Below, in pieces: positions 1-7,918 of a stretch of 64,000 nt of DNA. The notes under the pieces were generated by a model. That model was not told where the DNA came from, did not search any database, and saw nothing but the letters and a program-made list of their open reading frames with translations. How positions within the stretch are numbered: position 1 is the stretch's first letter; each line of letters opens with the position of its first letter. The DNA is from Sporomusa acidovorans (lineage in GTDB: Bacteria; Bacillota; Negativicutes; Sporomusales; Sporomusaceae): assembly GCF_002257695.2 (NCBI RefSeq), contig NZ_CP155571.1. One strand, written 5' to 3'. Both the position numbers and the translations under genes were made by a program.

Positions 1-794
1 TATTCCTTAAGCTCAAAATAAGCCGTACTCACACTTTTTATTACCGGGAAGGGCATGGTTATACCCGTATACTGCTCAAATTGACCATTTTGGGCCATTG
101 CTACAGCTTGGGTATGTAATGATTCCCGCTCGTCTTTAGTCATAACAGAAGTCTGTTGCGTACCGGGTGCGGGTGAATCTGTGCCCGGCGACACTGCGCT
201 ATCATCTGCTATCCGATACAGCCGCAAGCTTTTCTGATACAACTGGCGATAATATTGCTGATCAGGACTAAAATCCATGACCATTTTAAACAACGCCTTG
301 CCGCCGCCAATATTGCCCTGAGACAAAAGGGCCACAGCATCTTCCGCCGCTCCTGCCAGCAATCCCCTGTTCTCCGCCAATACCTGGTGATACAGGCTTA
401 AGCCTCTCTCCAACTCACCACCATACAGCAGGGTGTATGCCAACCCGGCACGATAACTTTGTTTTTGTGAATTTCTGGCAATAAGCAATTCAAATCCCTT
501 TTTTGCCGCCTGCACCCGGCCTGCCCGGATAGAACTCTCCGACACGCAATACAATACTCTCTCCGGCATAGCGTCTAATCGTGGCCATGCCGCACTGGCC
601 GTCTCGATAACTTCTTCATATCTGCAATCATCAAACAGCGCAACAACAGCCTCTTCCTCTACCACAGTAGCATGACCGCGAACAGGATTGGCGCGGTCTG
701 TGTCCGTCCCGGCAGCTACTGCGGCTTCACCCGGATGATGCTGTGTAGCGATTAACGCCGAAACCACCGCCAGCCAAAACCGTCTATCCTTCAT
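1..794 (-). CDS. TPR-like protein, 3' part outside the window
   Basis: An open frame runs from an ATG at 794 to the left edge with no stop (264 codons visible). The product starts MKDRRFWLAV with a short hydrophobic stretch that may be an export signal. After that come Ala/Leu-rich helical repeats typical of tetratricopeptide-like proteins (for example ALFDDCRYEEVIETASAAW and LAYTLLYGGELERGLSLYHQ). A class I c-di-GMP riboswitch with its own promoter and terminator lies directly upstream on the same strand. TPR proteins in exopolysaccharide export (PgaA or BcsC type) are often under c-di-GMP control, so such a role is a reasonable inference. The C-terminal half that would decide it is not in the window. 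Confidence 0.75.
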   Translation of the reverse strand, partial: MKDRRFWLAVVSALIATQHHPGEAAVAAGTDTDRANPVRGHATVVEEEAVVALFDDCRYEEVIETASAAWPRLDAMPERVLYCVSESSIRAGRVQAAKKGFELLIARNSQKQSYRAGLAYTLLYGGELERGLSLYHQVLAENRGLLAGAAEDAVALLSQGNIGGGKALFKMVMDFSPDQQYYRQLYQKSLRLYRIADDSAVSPGTDSPAPGTQQTSVMTKDERESLHTQAVAMAQNGQFEQYTGITMPFPVIKSVSTAYFELKE

Positions 795-900
795 TTGTTA
801 CCCCTCATCTCCCATGTAACGATGTAAGTATTGGTCTGAATTGCAGAATAGCTATCTTATCAAGATATATGTTAAATTAACTAATACCCAAATAGGTGAA

Positions 901-956
901 AAATAAAAAAACTGTCGGTTTACTCCCAAAATCATTTGTAAGAGCAACCAGGCAGT
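901..956 (-). terminator. Expression platform/terminator of the c-di-GMP riboswitch
   Basis: Read on the minus strand, the 3' end of the aptamer (CUGCCUGGUUGCUC) can pair with GGGAGUAAACCGACAG, and the stem is followed by a run of U at 901-911. The terminator shares bases with the closing stem of the aptamer. Ligand binding should therefore prevent termination, giving an ON switch. The direction of control is inferred. Confidence 0.75.
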
Positions 957-1032
957 CATAGGTAAAAGTCCCGTTAGACCCACGGCTTTGCGTCCCCGCC
1001 TTTCAGCGGGTATGCCACATGTATTGGCTTGT
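944..1032 (-). ncRNA. Class I cyclic-di-GMP riboswitch (GEMM-I)
   Basis: On the minus strand the sequence has the GEMM-I hallmarks in order: GGCAUACC, a short GC stem closed by a GAAA-type loop, the invariant GACGCAAAGCC, GGGUCUAA, and the 3' element AUGACUGCCUGGUUGC. AGCCA near 1025-1029 can pair with UGGUU near 946-950 to close the aptamer. One base differs from the common GGCAAACC. The aptamer begins about three bases after the predicted transcription start and lies upstream of the TPR gene that starts at 794. Confidence 0.93.
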
Positions 1033-1040
1033 TTATCTGT

Positions 1041-1070
1041 ATTTTATCTTGGTAACGCGTATATTGTCAA
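1041..1070 (-). promoter_or_regulatory. Promoter of the riboswitch transcript
   Basis: On the minus strand there is TTGACA at 1070-1065, an 18-base spacer, and TAAAAT at 1046-1041. This places the transcription start at the 5' edge of the c-di-GMP aptamer. Confidence 0.75.
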
Positions 1071-1161
1071 TTTAAATTTTAGTTTACAAAAATTTAACAT
1101 TTGATAATAAAAGATCTCGGCGGCTCCTAGGATTATTACAACCGCAGTCTTTGAGAGAAAC

Positions 1162-1198
1162 AAAAAAAAAAGGCTTTCTCGCGCAATGACAGCCTTCT
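1162..1198 (-). terminator. Rho-independent terminator after the PAP2 gene
   Basis: On the minus strand AAGGCU and AGCCUU form the ends of a stem, followed by about nine U. It lies 86 bases past the stop of the PAP2 gene. Confidence 0.75.
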
Positions 1199-1283
1199 TT
1201 AATAATATTGTCTTAATACATGATTTTTCAAACAGAGACCTCTCTGAACCAACCAAGAGCTAGCAATATCGCGACGCATACCC

Positions 1284-2075
1284 CTAAAAATTCTTTCTCA
1301 CTAACATTCCGGCCTTATCTTTATCTATGAATGGCTGTATTTTTGTATTAGATTTCGGGCTTGTGTTCAACTTAATTATTGTTTTAGCCGTGTAGTATCC
1401 AATTAATCCTCCTGCAACTACGTCTGATGACCAGTGGCGATTATCATATATTCGTGAAAGTCCGGTAACCGTCGCAAGTCCGTAAGCGACAGATCCGGCA
1501 TGCTTGTCGTCCTTATACTCATTGGCGATAACAGTGGCTAACGAAAACGCTACAGCCGTATGTGTAGATGGAAATGAATCATGTCCCGTGCCAGACGGTC
1601 TTTTACGCGATACAGCATTTTTTAATGTTTCAGTTATAATTAAAGTACTGAATGCACTTTCCAACCCGACTTTAGAAACTTGTTTTTGTTTTTCATTACC
1701 CCAGAAATACGTTCCACCCATATAAATTACTCCTGTTAAGGGTAATGCGTTGCCCAATCTTGCTATTCTATTGCCATCATTACTATGCCTATCTTGAAAC
1801 CAGTTACGAATATGATTGTCGTTTTTATAGATAAGATATGTTCCTCCACCATATAGGAAAAAACTTTTCCATTCGGAATTATCCCAGTGCATAGGTCCCG
1901 ACAATACATAACCAGTATCTTTACAAAGCTTTCTAAAATTTAGCTGATTATTCTCTGATAATTCACTCTCGGCTTTACTTGATGACAGACTAGAAGCATT
2001 TGCTGTGTTCAAATCATTTAGAAGAAGTATACATAAAAAAAGGAAACCACAAACCAGCAGTATAAATTTTTTCAA
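1284..2075 (-). CDS. PAP2-family phosphatase, exported or membrane-anchored
   Basis: Type 2 phosphatidic acid phosphatase superfamily protein of 263 aa. All three signature motifs are present: KNAVSRKRP (motif 1, about residue 152), FPSTHTAV (motif 2, PSTH in place of PSGH) and SRIYDNRHWSSD (motif 3, nucleophile-activating His and Asp). The N-terminus MKKFILLVCGFLFLCILLL is a signal peptide or anchor. The family removes phosphate from lipid phosphates or undecaprenyl pyrophosphate outside the membrane; the substrate here cannot be told. The start is a TTG preceded by AGGAGATGAAACG. It appears monocistronic, with a terminator at 1162-1198. Confidence 0.9.
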   Translation of the reverse strand: MKKFILLVCGFLFLCILLLNDLNTANASSLSSSKAESELSENNQLNFRKLCKDTGYVLSGPMHWDNSEWKSFFLYGGGTYLIYKNDNHIRNWFQDRHSNDGNRIARLGNALPLTGVIYMGGTYFWGNEKQKQVSKVGLESAFSTLIITETLKNAVSRKRPSGTGHDSFPSTHTAVAFSLATVIANEYKDDKHAGSVAYGLATVTGLSRIYDNRHWSSDVVAGGLIGYYTAKTIIKLNTSPKSNTKIQPFIDKDKAGMLVRKNF

Positions 2076-2524
2076 CGTTTCATCTCCTAGGGATGCTTGT
2101 AGTATACATCTTCGTTTATTCGGTATACGGATAACAAAAACCTCTGAAATAATAATTTATTTCTGCAATAAAATTAAGGACTTACAGCCGCTTGAATGCT
2201 AGCAGCTTTGTCATGTCCTGATGTATTGTAAACATCAACCGAAATAGGTACCATTTGCCCCGGCAGGCATAATTGGGGACATAAAAAAAGAGCCCTACCG
2301 GGGACTCACTAACTGTTTACTTTTTCTTGCAAAAGAAAATTCCTTTGCATTTATCAAATTCACGAGCTCAGCACTAATAAAATTATGATAATTTCCCAAT
2401 TTTGATAACATCCGTAACAGGCTAAAGTATTATACAACCTTGTAAATGAGTCAGGAAACCATTAACCATTCCTTTACTCACAATAGGATACCCCCCCGCT
2501 GTGAACAGGAGGGTATTTTTACAT
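2076..2524. other. Intergenic region between cotJC and the PAP2 gene
   Basis: About 450 bases without a convincing gene. It holds a minus-strand terminator at 2283-2307. It also holds a GC-rich hairpin at about 2488-2516 (CCCCCCGCUG/CAGGAGGG) just after cotJC that may act as a transcript end. The short plus-strand frames here have no ribosome site and mirror cotJC. Confidence 0.5.
2283..2307 (-). terminator. Terminator downstream of the cotJ operon
   Basis: Minus-strand stem GAGUCCC/GGGCUC followed by seven U. It is 218 bases past cotJC, with no gene between. Confidence 0.6.
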
Positions 2525-3124
2525 TTACTCACACCCGCATTTATGTCCGTGCCAAACATGTTTGGCCTTGCACATCCATTCCTGCACATCATTCAACGTC
2601 TCGCCAAAACGTTGGAAATGAACCACTTCCCGTTGCCACAGGAAACGAAGGGTATCTTTCACACACGGGTCATCGGTACAGGCAATCAAATGCTCATACG
2701 TACTCCGTGCCTTTTGCTCGGCGGCCATATCTTCAGTAAGGTCTGTTATCGGGTCACCAAGAGCCGCAATATATTTGGCCGACCAAGGTATCCCGTTGGC
2801 ATCGGTATAAAATAAGGAACAATCATGCTGAACAAACTGTCCTTCCCAGCCTGCCGCTTTAAAATCTTCGCAGTTAGCGCCTTCCGTGAGCTTATGCACG
2901 ATAGCAGCAATGATTTCCATATGGGCAAGTTCTTCAGTTCCAATATCTGTAAGCACAGCTTTAGCCTTGTCTGTCGGCATGCCGTACCGTTGATTCAAAT
3001 AGCGCAAAGACGCGGATAATTCCCCGTCAGGACCGCCGTATTGCGTAATAACCATTTTGGCGAATTTCACGTCCGGGCAGGTGACACGTACGGGATGTTC
3101 AAGCTTCTTCTCATAAATCCACAT
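2525..3124 (-). CDS. cotJC: CotJC, manganese-catalase-like spore coat protein
   Basis: 199 aa, the usual length of CotJC, a member of the ferritin-like Mn-catalase family found in the inner spore coat. The start MWIYEKKLEHPV is typical. Metal-site helices are visible: GGPDGELSASLRYLNQR, TDIGTEELAHMEII (an ELAH motif near residue 70), and the later helices KARSTYEHLIA and LRFLWQREVVHFQRF (E and H ligands). It is the third gene of cotJA-cotJB-cotJC, 26 bases after cotJB. The C-terminus is Cys/His-rich (CKAKHVWHGHKCGCE). Confidence 0.95.
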   Translation of the reverse strand: MWIYEKKLEHPVRVTCPDVKFAKMVITQYGGPDGELSASLRYLNQRYGMPTDKAKAVLTDIGTEELAHMEIIAAIVHKLTEGANCEDFKAAGWEGQFVQHDCSLFYTDANGIPWSAKYIAALGDPITDLTEDMAAEQKARSTYEHLIACTDDPCVKDTLRFLWQREVVHFQRFGETLNDVQEWMCKAKHVWHGHKCGCE

Positions 3125-3150
3125 ATTCTCTGCTCCCCTTTATCAAAAAA

Positions 3151-3408
3151 TTAAAGCTCCCACGGCCAAGGCCCCTGCACCCATTGCCAGGGTTCCCCGG
3201 ATGTACCGCCAAAACCAAAGTTTAAGAGTGGGCCATATTCACATTCATACTTTTCTTTTAATTTTCTCAGCATATCGGCTGCACAATTAAAGTCATTAAG
3301 GGCATCCTGATCACAAGGATGCGTGTCAAGATATAAATTAAGTTCAATGGCGACAAATTCCATCTCTTGAATCTTTCTAAGTAAGGCTAGCTGTTTTTCA
3401 CATTTCAC
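3151..3408 (-). CDS. cotJB: CotJB, spore coat protein
   Basis: 85 aa. The N-terminal pattern (LLRKIQEMEFVAIELNLYLDTHP) and the central stretch DALNDFNCAADMLRKLKEKYE are those of CotJB, ending in a Gly/Trp-rich tail (WQWVQGPWPWEL). CotJB is needed with CotJA to place CotJC in the spore coat. It sits 23 bases after cotJA and 26 before cotJC, so it is one operon. Confidence 0.93.
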   Translation of the reverse strand: MKCEKQLALLRKIQEMEFVAIELNLYLDTHPCDQDALNDFNCAADMLRKLKEKYECEYGPLLNFGFGGTSGEPWQWVQGPWPWEL

Positions 3409-3431
3409 TGCTGTACACCTCCTAACCTAAT

Positions 3432-3773
3432 CTATTTAGGAATTCTATAGACACCCCAAAGTTCCGGGAATAAGGTACCCTTCATCAGTGCTTCCGGCGG
3501 TGTAAATGCTTTCTCATAAGTTTGCCATGGCACATAAGAATGGGCTAATTGAATACATTCCGGAAAAGCGTCACACATATCTTCCATATCGTTCTCCATA
3601 TCATTCATAGTCCCCATACAGCACGATTTTGAAGATTCCATATCCTCCTCCATGTCTTCTTCCATATCGTCTATGTCACACATATCTTCCATGTCGTGAG
3701 AATCCTCTTGCATTTTCATGACTTTACTTTTGTCTGATTTAGTATACATCGCATGTCTGGTCTTTTTACCCAC
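3432..3773 (-). CDS. cotJA: CotJA with a Met/Asp/Glu-rich N-terminal extension
   Basis: The last 40 residues (IQLAHSYVPWQTYEKAF...FPELWGVYRIPK) are standard CotJA. The start is a GTG at 3773 placed 7 bases after AGAGGAGG; an upstream ATG at 3791 overlaps that site and is unlikely. This gives 113 aa, longer than usual. The extra part is low-complexity: repeated DME/DMC units with paired Cys (SKSCCMG) between about residues 22 and 68. It could bind metal ions for the Mn-catalase-like CotJC, but that is a guess. It is the first gene of the operon, behind a CATAnnnTA-type promoter. Confidence 0.9.
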   Translation of the reverse strand: MGKKTRHAMYTKSDKSKVMKMQEDSHDMEDMCDIDDMEEDMEEDMESSKSCCMGTMNDMENDMEDMCDAFPECIQLAHSYVPWQTYEKAFTPPEALMKGTLFPELWGVYRIPK

Positions 3774-3801
3774 AACAAAGCCTCCTCTCATTGACTTACT
3801 G

Positions 3802-3829
3802 TATTTTATGTGAATCCTAATGCAAATGC
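3802..3829 (-). promoter_or_regulatory. Sporulation-type promoter of cotJABC
   Basis: On the minus strand: GC, 17 bases, then CATAAAATA, matching the CATAnnnTA -10 of mother-cell sigma factors (sigma-E/sigma-K). cotJ of Bacillus subtilis is sigma-E dependent. The same layout occurs before other spore-type genes of this window. Confidence 0.6.
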
Positions 3830-3842
3830 CACCTTACCCGCA

Positions 3843-3875
3843 TAAAAAAAATTCGATAGGTGAAAACCTACCGAA
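3843..3875 (-). terminator. Terminator after the PspC-like gene
   Basis: Minus-strand stem UUCGGUAGG/CCUAUCGAA with a short loop, followed by eight U, just after the gene ending at 3904. Confidence 0.85.
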
Positions 3876-3903
3876 GGAAGCATATACATACTATATAAGT
3901 CTG

Positions 3904-4179
3904 TTACGATACAGGCATAATTAAAAAGGCAAGAATATATAAGGCCAGCCCTGCGCCACGGTACAATACCGCCAACGCCCACGCCAATCTGATTAAAGTA
4001 ACATCCAGTCCGGTATAGGTGCTAAAACCTGCACAGACACCGAAAATCATGCCATGAGCCTGATCAAGGGCTAGATGCCGGTGAAACATAGCCATATCGG
4101 CCGGGTTGGCTCCCTGAACAAACTGCCAGATTGCCAAACCGCTAAATAGATAGGCGCCTGCCCGAATAAGCCAAATCAT
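3904..4179 (-). CDS. PspC-domain small membrane protein
   Basis: 91 aa. The second half (GVCAGFSTYTGLDVTLIRLAWALAVL...LYILAFLIMPVS) is a PspC domain, the membrane domain of phage-shock-type envelope stress proteins. An extra N-terminal hydrophobic helix (residues 1-22) precedes it. The ATG follows GGGAGGCCTTCTCTT. No other psp genes are next to it, so the stress role is inferred from the domain only. Confidence 0.8.
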   Translation of the reverse strand: MIWLIRAGAYLFSGLAIWQFVQGANPADMAMFHRHLALDQAHGMIFGVCAGFSTYTGLDVTLIRLAWALAVLYRGAGLALYILAFLIMPVS

Positions 4180-4293
4180 AAGAGAAGGCCTCCCTTAGAA
4201 ATTAGCTAGTAGCCTAATTTCCTGATAATGAATTACTAAATACAATTTCATTAGTAATTATTACCCTTAAGAGAGACCTTTAAACATCGCCTT

Positions 4294-5499
4294 TTATACG
4301 CTGGCTGGACGTGGCCCCCTTTTGACCAGCTTAAGCCTTGGCCGATCGGAGCCGAAACGTCTTTCGCCCGGCCTAAAGACCTTTGCCGTCATTCGACGTC
4401 CGACACTAATTAAAAGACCGATTGCCGCACAATTAACAATCAGCGAAGTACCGCCAAAACTAATAAACGGCAAAGGCACACCCGTGACCGGAATAACTCC
4501 GGATACCATGGCAATATTGCCGACGGCCTGTCCGACAATCAAAGCCGTTATCCCGGTCGCCAGCATAAAACCGTAACCGTCTGCCGCCCGGCTGGCAATT
4601 TGAATACCGTACCAAGCCAAAGCACCAAACAGCAATAAGACCAGCACAGCCCCAACAAACCCCATCTCCTGGGATAATACCGCAAAAGCAAAATCCGTAT
4701 GAGCCTCCGGTAAATAATGAAATTTACTGGCACCCATTCCCAGTCCTGAACCCCAAAAACCGCCTGAACCAATTGCAAGTAGCGACTGGACTGTCTGATA
4801 CCCGGTAGTCTGTTGATAGGACCAGGGATCCAGCCAGGCCCAAATACGTTCCGCCCGGTAGGCTGCCGCATAAACTAAATAGACTGTCATCCCTACGCCT
4901 GCCATACCCAGCACATATAATTCACGCCTTGGTATACCGGCTAACACATACAACATCAGGCTTATGCCGACAATGACGGCAGCAGTACCCATATCCGGCT
5001 GTTTCAGTACAAAAACGCCGAATATCAGCGTTACAAACAATGGCAGGGAATACAAAGTTATCATTCGCCCCCGGTCCAGTTTTGCCCCCAAATGAGCAGC
5101 CGTTACCATAATAGCCGTAAGCTTGGCTATTTCGGAAGGCTGAAACTTAAACCCCGCAATACTAAGCCAGCGCCTTGCCCCGTTAGCATCTGCACCGGCG
5201 ACATGAACGGCTACCAACAAGCCAACTGTCATTATAATCGCCAGAAACAACCAGCCGCGTTGCAGCTTGCGGTAATCGGTAAAAGCAAATACCAGCATAA
5301 CAAAAAAGCCGATACTAAAAGAAATCAAATGCCGAATGACAAAGAAATAACTATTTTGAAACAACTGTCCCCCCAATACAAAACTGGCACTAAAAACATT
5401 TACCGTTCCAATCAAAAATAATATACCGGCAATAGAAAATACCGCTTCTGCCGGGCTGACCCACAATTTAGGGAAGGTTCTGATCTTCCTCTCACTCAC
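4294..5499 (-). CDS. SEDS-family peptidoglycan polymerase, SpoVE/FtsW type
   Basis: 401 aa with about ten membrane helices. Family hallmarks are GARRWLSIAGFKFQPSEIAKL, KQPDMGTAAV, the long extracytoplasmic loop with AYRAERIWAWLDPWS and GYQTVQSLLAIGSGGFWGSGLGMG, and the C-terminal PVTGVPLPFISFGGTSL. SEDS proteins are glycosyltransferases that polymerise lipid II. This one fits FtsW/SpoVE rather than RodA by the loop and PFISFGGTSL motifs. It stands alone rather than in a cell-wall cluster, which suggests a specialised copy such as the spore cortex enzyme SpoVE. The GTG start follows GGAGGGAG at a long spacing. Confidence 0.9.
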   Translation of the reverse strand: MSERKIRTFPKLWVSPAEAVFSIAGILFLIGTVNVFSASFVLGGQLFQNSYFFVIRHLISFSIGFFVMLVFAFTDYRKLQRGWLFLAIIMTVGLLVAVHVAGADANGARRWLSIAGFKFQPSEIAKLTAIMVTAAHLGAKLDRGRMITLYSLPLFVTLIFGVFVLKQPDMGTAAVIVGISLMLYVLAGIPRRELYVLGMAGVGMTVYLVYAAAYRAERIWAWLDPWSYQQTTGYQTVQSLLAIGSGGFWGSGLGMGASKFHYLPEAHTDFAFAVLSQEMGFVGAVLVLLLFGALAWYGIQIASRAADGYGFMLATGITALIVGQAVGNIAMVSGVIPVTGVPLPFISFGGTSLIVNCAAIGLLISVGRRMTAKVFRPGERRFGSDRPRLKLVKRGPRPASV

Positions 5500-5639
5500 A
5501 GGCTGACACTCCCTCCAAAAAACTCATTAACCAAAAAGGATTAAAGCCAATAATATATAGTAGCATGCAAACAAATGATAACCTTCGGGTAAAAAAAAAG
5601 AGGTGATCGCATGGGGTAAAGACGTACAAAATACTTGCT

Positions 5640-6560
5640 GTGGATCTTACCACCCCTGCCATAATCCTTGCAGACGGACCCAGCGGTAAAATTCTTAATG
5701 AGTTAAGCTTTCCACCTGAATTAACTCCGACTGAACTTGCCGTTACCCCGGACTATACCAAAGCCTATTTGCCCTGTACCGCTACCAACGGTAAAAACAG
5801 CATATTGGCAATCAATCTAACCAATCTGTCTCTCTACAGCCTGCCAATGGCTATTCCCTATCCCGCTCAATTTGTCCTGTCGGAATCTGATCATGCACTT
5901 GCCTATCTTGCCGAGCCGGGCGGCAATCTGCACCGAGTCAACCTGACGACAATGTCGCTGGAACTATTGGGTACACCTGCCGTTAAAGCAAGCTGCGTTG
6001 GTCTGGCAGCCGACAGTGAGTCTATTTATACGGCTTGGGAACACAAAGCAGGCGGAACCATCATGGAGCTAAAAACAGATGGCACGATCACCTGGCAATA
6101 TGACATAGCCGGTATCCCGACCAATATTATCTTAGCCGGCAAACGCCTGATTGTGCCGTTTACCAACACAGCTTTTACCGGTGAAGGAATTGCTTTATTT
6201 AATTTAAATAAAAAATGCTCTTCTCCAGTCGTAGTTACCATCCAATGCCCCAGTTGCCCCAACGGGCTGGCTACCTATCCATGCCATGCCGCACTGGCGG
6301 CGGATAACCGTACCGCCTATATTGTCAATGAAGATGGTGCGTCAATCTTTATTATTGACTTGGAAGCTGCAAAGATAGTTGACCGGTTGACAATCGGACG
6401 CTCGTTATCCCGCTTGTACTTAATTCCTGACAGCCAATTAGCCATTGGCACCAGCAATTTATTTGCCGACTTATGCTTAATTGATTTAACCAGCGGCCCC
6501 CTGCTGGCCGTCACTAATACCAATCGTCAATTACTGTCAACCATTGCTATCCTACCGTAA
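5640..6560 (+). CDS. YVTN-type beta-propeller protein with an unclear start
   Basis: 306 aa of repeating blades (for example TELAVTPDYTKAYL, HALAYLAEPGGNLHRVNL, ALAADNRTAYIVNEDGASIFIIDLE), the pattern of a 7-bladed YVTN/Lp-NHL propeller. Function unknown. No signal peptide is visible. The GTG at 5640 has no ribosome site. A good site (AGAGGTGATCGC) precedes an ATG at 5611 that hits a stop after two codons (ATG GGG TAA). One more G in that run would join it to this frame as MGVKTYKILAVDLTT. Either translation starts downstream or the start region carries a one-base deletion. Confidence 0.7.
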   Translation: MDLTTPAIILADGPSGKILNELSFPPELTPTELAVTPDYTKAYLPCTATNGKNSILAINLTNLSLYSLPMAIPYPAQFVLSESDHALAYLAEPGGNLHRVNLTTMSLELLGTPAVKASCVGLAADSESIYTAWEHKAGGTIMELKTDGTITWQYDIAGIPTNIILAGKRLIVPFTNTAFTGEGIALFNLNKKCSSPVVVTIQCPSCPNGLATYPCHAALAADNRTAYIVNEDGASIFIIDLEAAKIVDRLTIGRSLSRLYLIPDSQLAIGTSNLFADLCLIDLTSGPLLAVTNTNRQLLSTIAILP

Positions 6561-6578
6561 TAAATTCGCTGCAAAGGC

Positions 6579-6618
6579 ACCAAACCCCTCCCGCAAAAGC
6601 GGGCGGGGTTTGGTTTAT
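6579..6618. terminator. Strong bidirectional terminator
   Basis: CCAAACCCC/GGGGUUUGG arms with further CCCGC/GCGGG pairing around an AAAA loop. It lies between the convergent propeller gene and DUF2935 gene and can serve both. Confidence 0.8.
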
Positions 6619-6628
6619 CCATTGATTA

Positions 6629-7852
6629 TTATTTAATTTTTCCAAGTTGCCGCGGCCAATTGCCGCCCCATTTATATTTGCCCTGTTTCCTCTTTTCCGG
6701 CTTAGCAGACGGCTTAGGAGGCAGCATTACCTTTTCGGGTTCTACGACATTAGCCGTAATAGCTACCTCATCCGGCTCCTGTGTTTTTACATTATCTTCA
6801 ATAGCGACCAGTTCTGCTTCATTGTCCTCCACATTCTCCCATTTCGGGCTAATAGGAGAAACATCACTGTCCGGTAATTCTTCCCGTTGGCTGCTAGGAG
6901 TATAGTCAAGCTCCATATCGTCAATCGGCTCATCAACCTGAGGTTCACGTTCGGGGAAAACGAAGCTGTCCGGCAATTCATCACAAAGTTCTTCTTCCAT
7001 CGTACTCAATGCGGCAATCTGGTTATTTTTAAACGCGGCAACATCCTTTTCCACCTTAACAACGCCTTTTTCCATCATTGCCAGCACCAGTAAAAAGTGA
7101 TCGGCTTCCCGGCGAAAATGGTCCGCCATCATCGCCGGAATCGTACTTAGCATTCTGTCTTTTTCAATCATATCATACGCTGCTTGTTTAAAGTCACGTA
7201 AACGCACGGTAGCTGCCCGGCTATCTTGCAGAAAACGGTCAAAAGCCGGCAAGTCCATCGGCTTATGCTCAAAGAAACTAACATAGTCCCGGCTCTGCTG
7301 TGATAAATTATCAAATTCCGTCTCATAATCGCGAACAACCGCCAGCAAACTGCGCTCAGAGGGATCCAGCCTGCTGTCAATAAAATTAGTATGTTCTTCC
7401 ATAATCCGTAGCCAAAAATCAGCTTCCAGCGCTTTAACCACGGCTAGCTTCTTGCCGGCACGAAACTTCTCCAAAATAGCCAAAAAATATTCGGCTTCGC
7501 GGATAATATGATCAAAAAACAGCGGCGGTAATGCACTTCCTAATTGATTGGTCATTGACAAACCTAGTAAAAGCTGTTTATAACGTATGAATTCCTTAAC
7601 AGAATTGATACTGTCGGCAATAAGTTCAGTGAACTTTTTCTCACCTGAAATCTTCTCAGCCCGCACACGCAAGGCCTTGAATTCCCGTTCAAAAGCAGTA
7701 GCTTCTTCAATCAAATCTGGTTTATCGAAAGGTAACCCGTTCTTAATGAACAGTGCATGTTCCTCCATTATATGCAGCCAAAACCGGACCTCCTCCAAGT
7801 TAAACGGCGGCACGGGTAGAACATTGCCTGTACCAAGCGGATGACGCGGCAT
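6629..7852 (-). CDS. DUF2935 double-repeat protein
   Basis: 407 aa. Two copies of the DUF2935 helical repeat are visible: EVRFWLHIMEEHALFIKNGL at about residue 20 and EADFWLRIMEEHTNFIDSRL at about 145. Each contains the EExxxFI pattern and later REAEYFL/READHFL segments, as in a ferritin-like or hemerythrin-like bundle. Such domains may bind two metal ions; the role is unknown. Residues from about 290 on are acidic and disordered (DEPIDDMELDYTPSSQ), ending in a basic tail (KRKQGKYKWGGNWP). The ATG follows GGGAGTGTGTTGCT. Downstream of trmB, possibly co-transcribed. Confidence 0.82.
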   Translation of the reverse strand: MPRHPLGTGNVLPVPPFNLEEVRFWLHIMEEHALFIKNGLPFDKPDLIEEATAFEREFKALRVRAEKISGEKKFTELIADSINSVKEFIRYKQLLLGLSMTNQLGSALPPLFFDHIIREAEYFLAILEKFRAGKKLAVVKALEADFWLRIMEEHTNFIDSRLDPSERSLLAVVRDYETEFDNLSQQSRDYVSFFEHKPMDLPAFDRFLQDSRAATVRLRDFKQAAYDMIEKDRMLSTIPAMMADHFRREADHFLLVLAMMEKGVVKVEKDVAAFKNNQIAALSTMEEELCDELPDSFVFPEREPQVDEPIDDMELDYTPSSQREELPDSDVSPISPKWENVEDNEAELVAIEDNVKTQEPDEVAITANVVEPEKVMLPPKPSAKPEKRKQGKYKWGGNWPRQLGKIK

Positions 7853-7918
7853 AGCAACACACTCCCATCCAAATAAGGATTTTAGTGTATTGTATGCGCT
7901 CTGAGCCTGAGAGTGACA

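Noticed and set aside
1044..1256. A 70-codon minus-strand frame
   Set aside because: It overlaps the riboswitch promoter and a terminator, has no ribosome site and reads like translated AT-rich DNA.
2446..2815. Two plus-strand frames of about 100 codons opposite cotJC
   Set aside because: They are mirror frames of the clearly real cotJC gene and of a hairpin.
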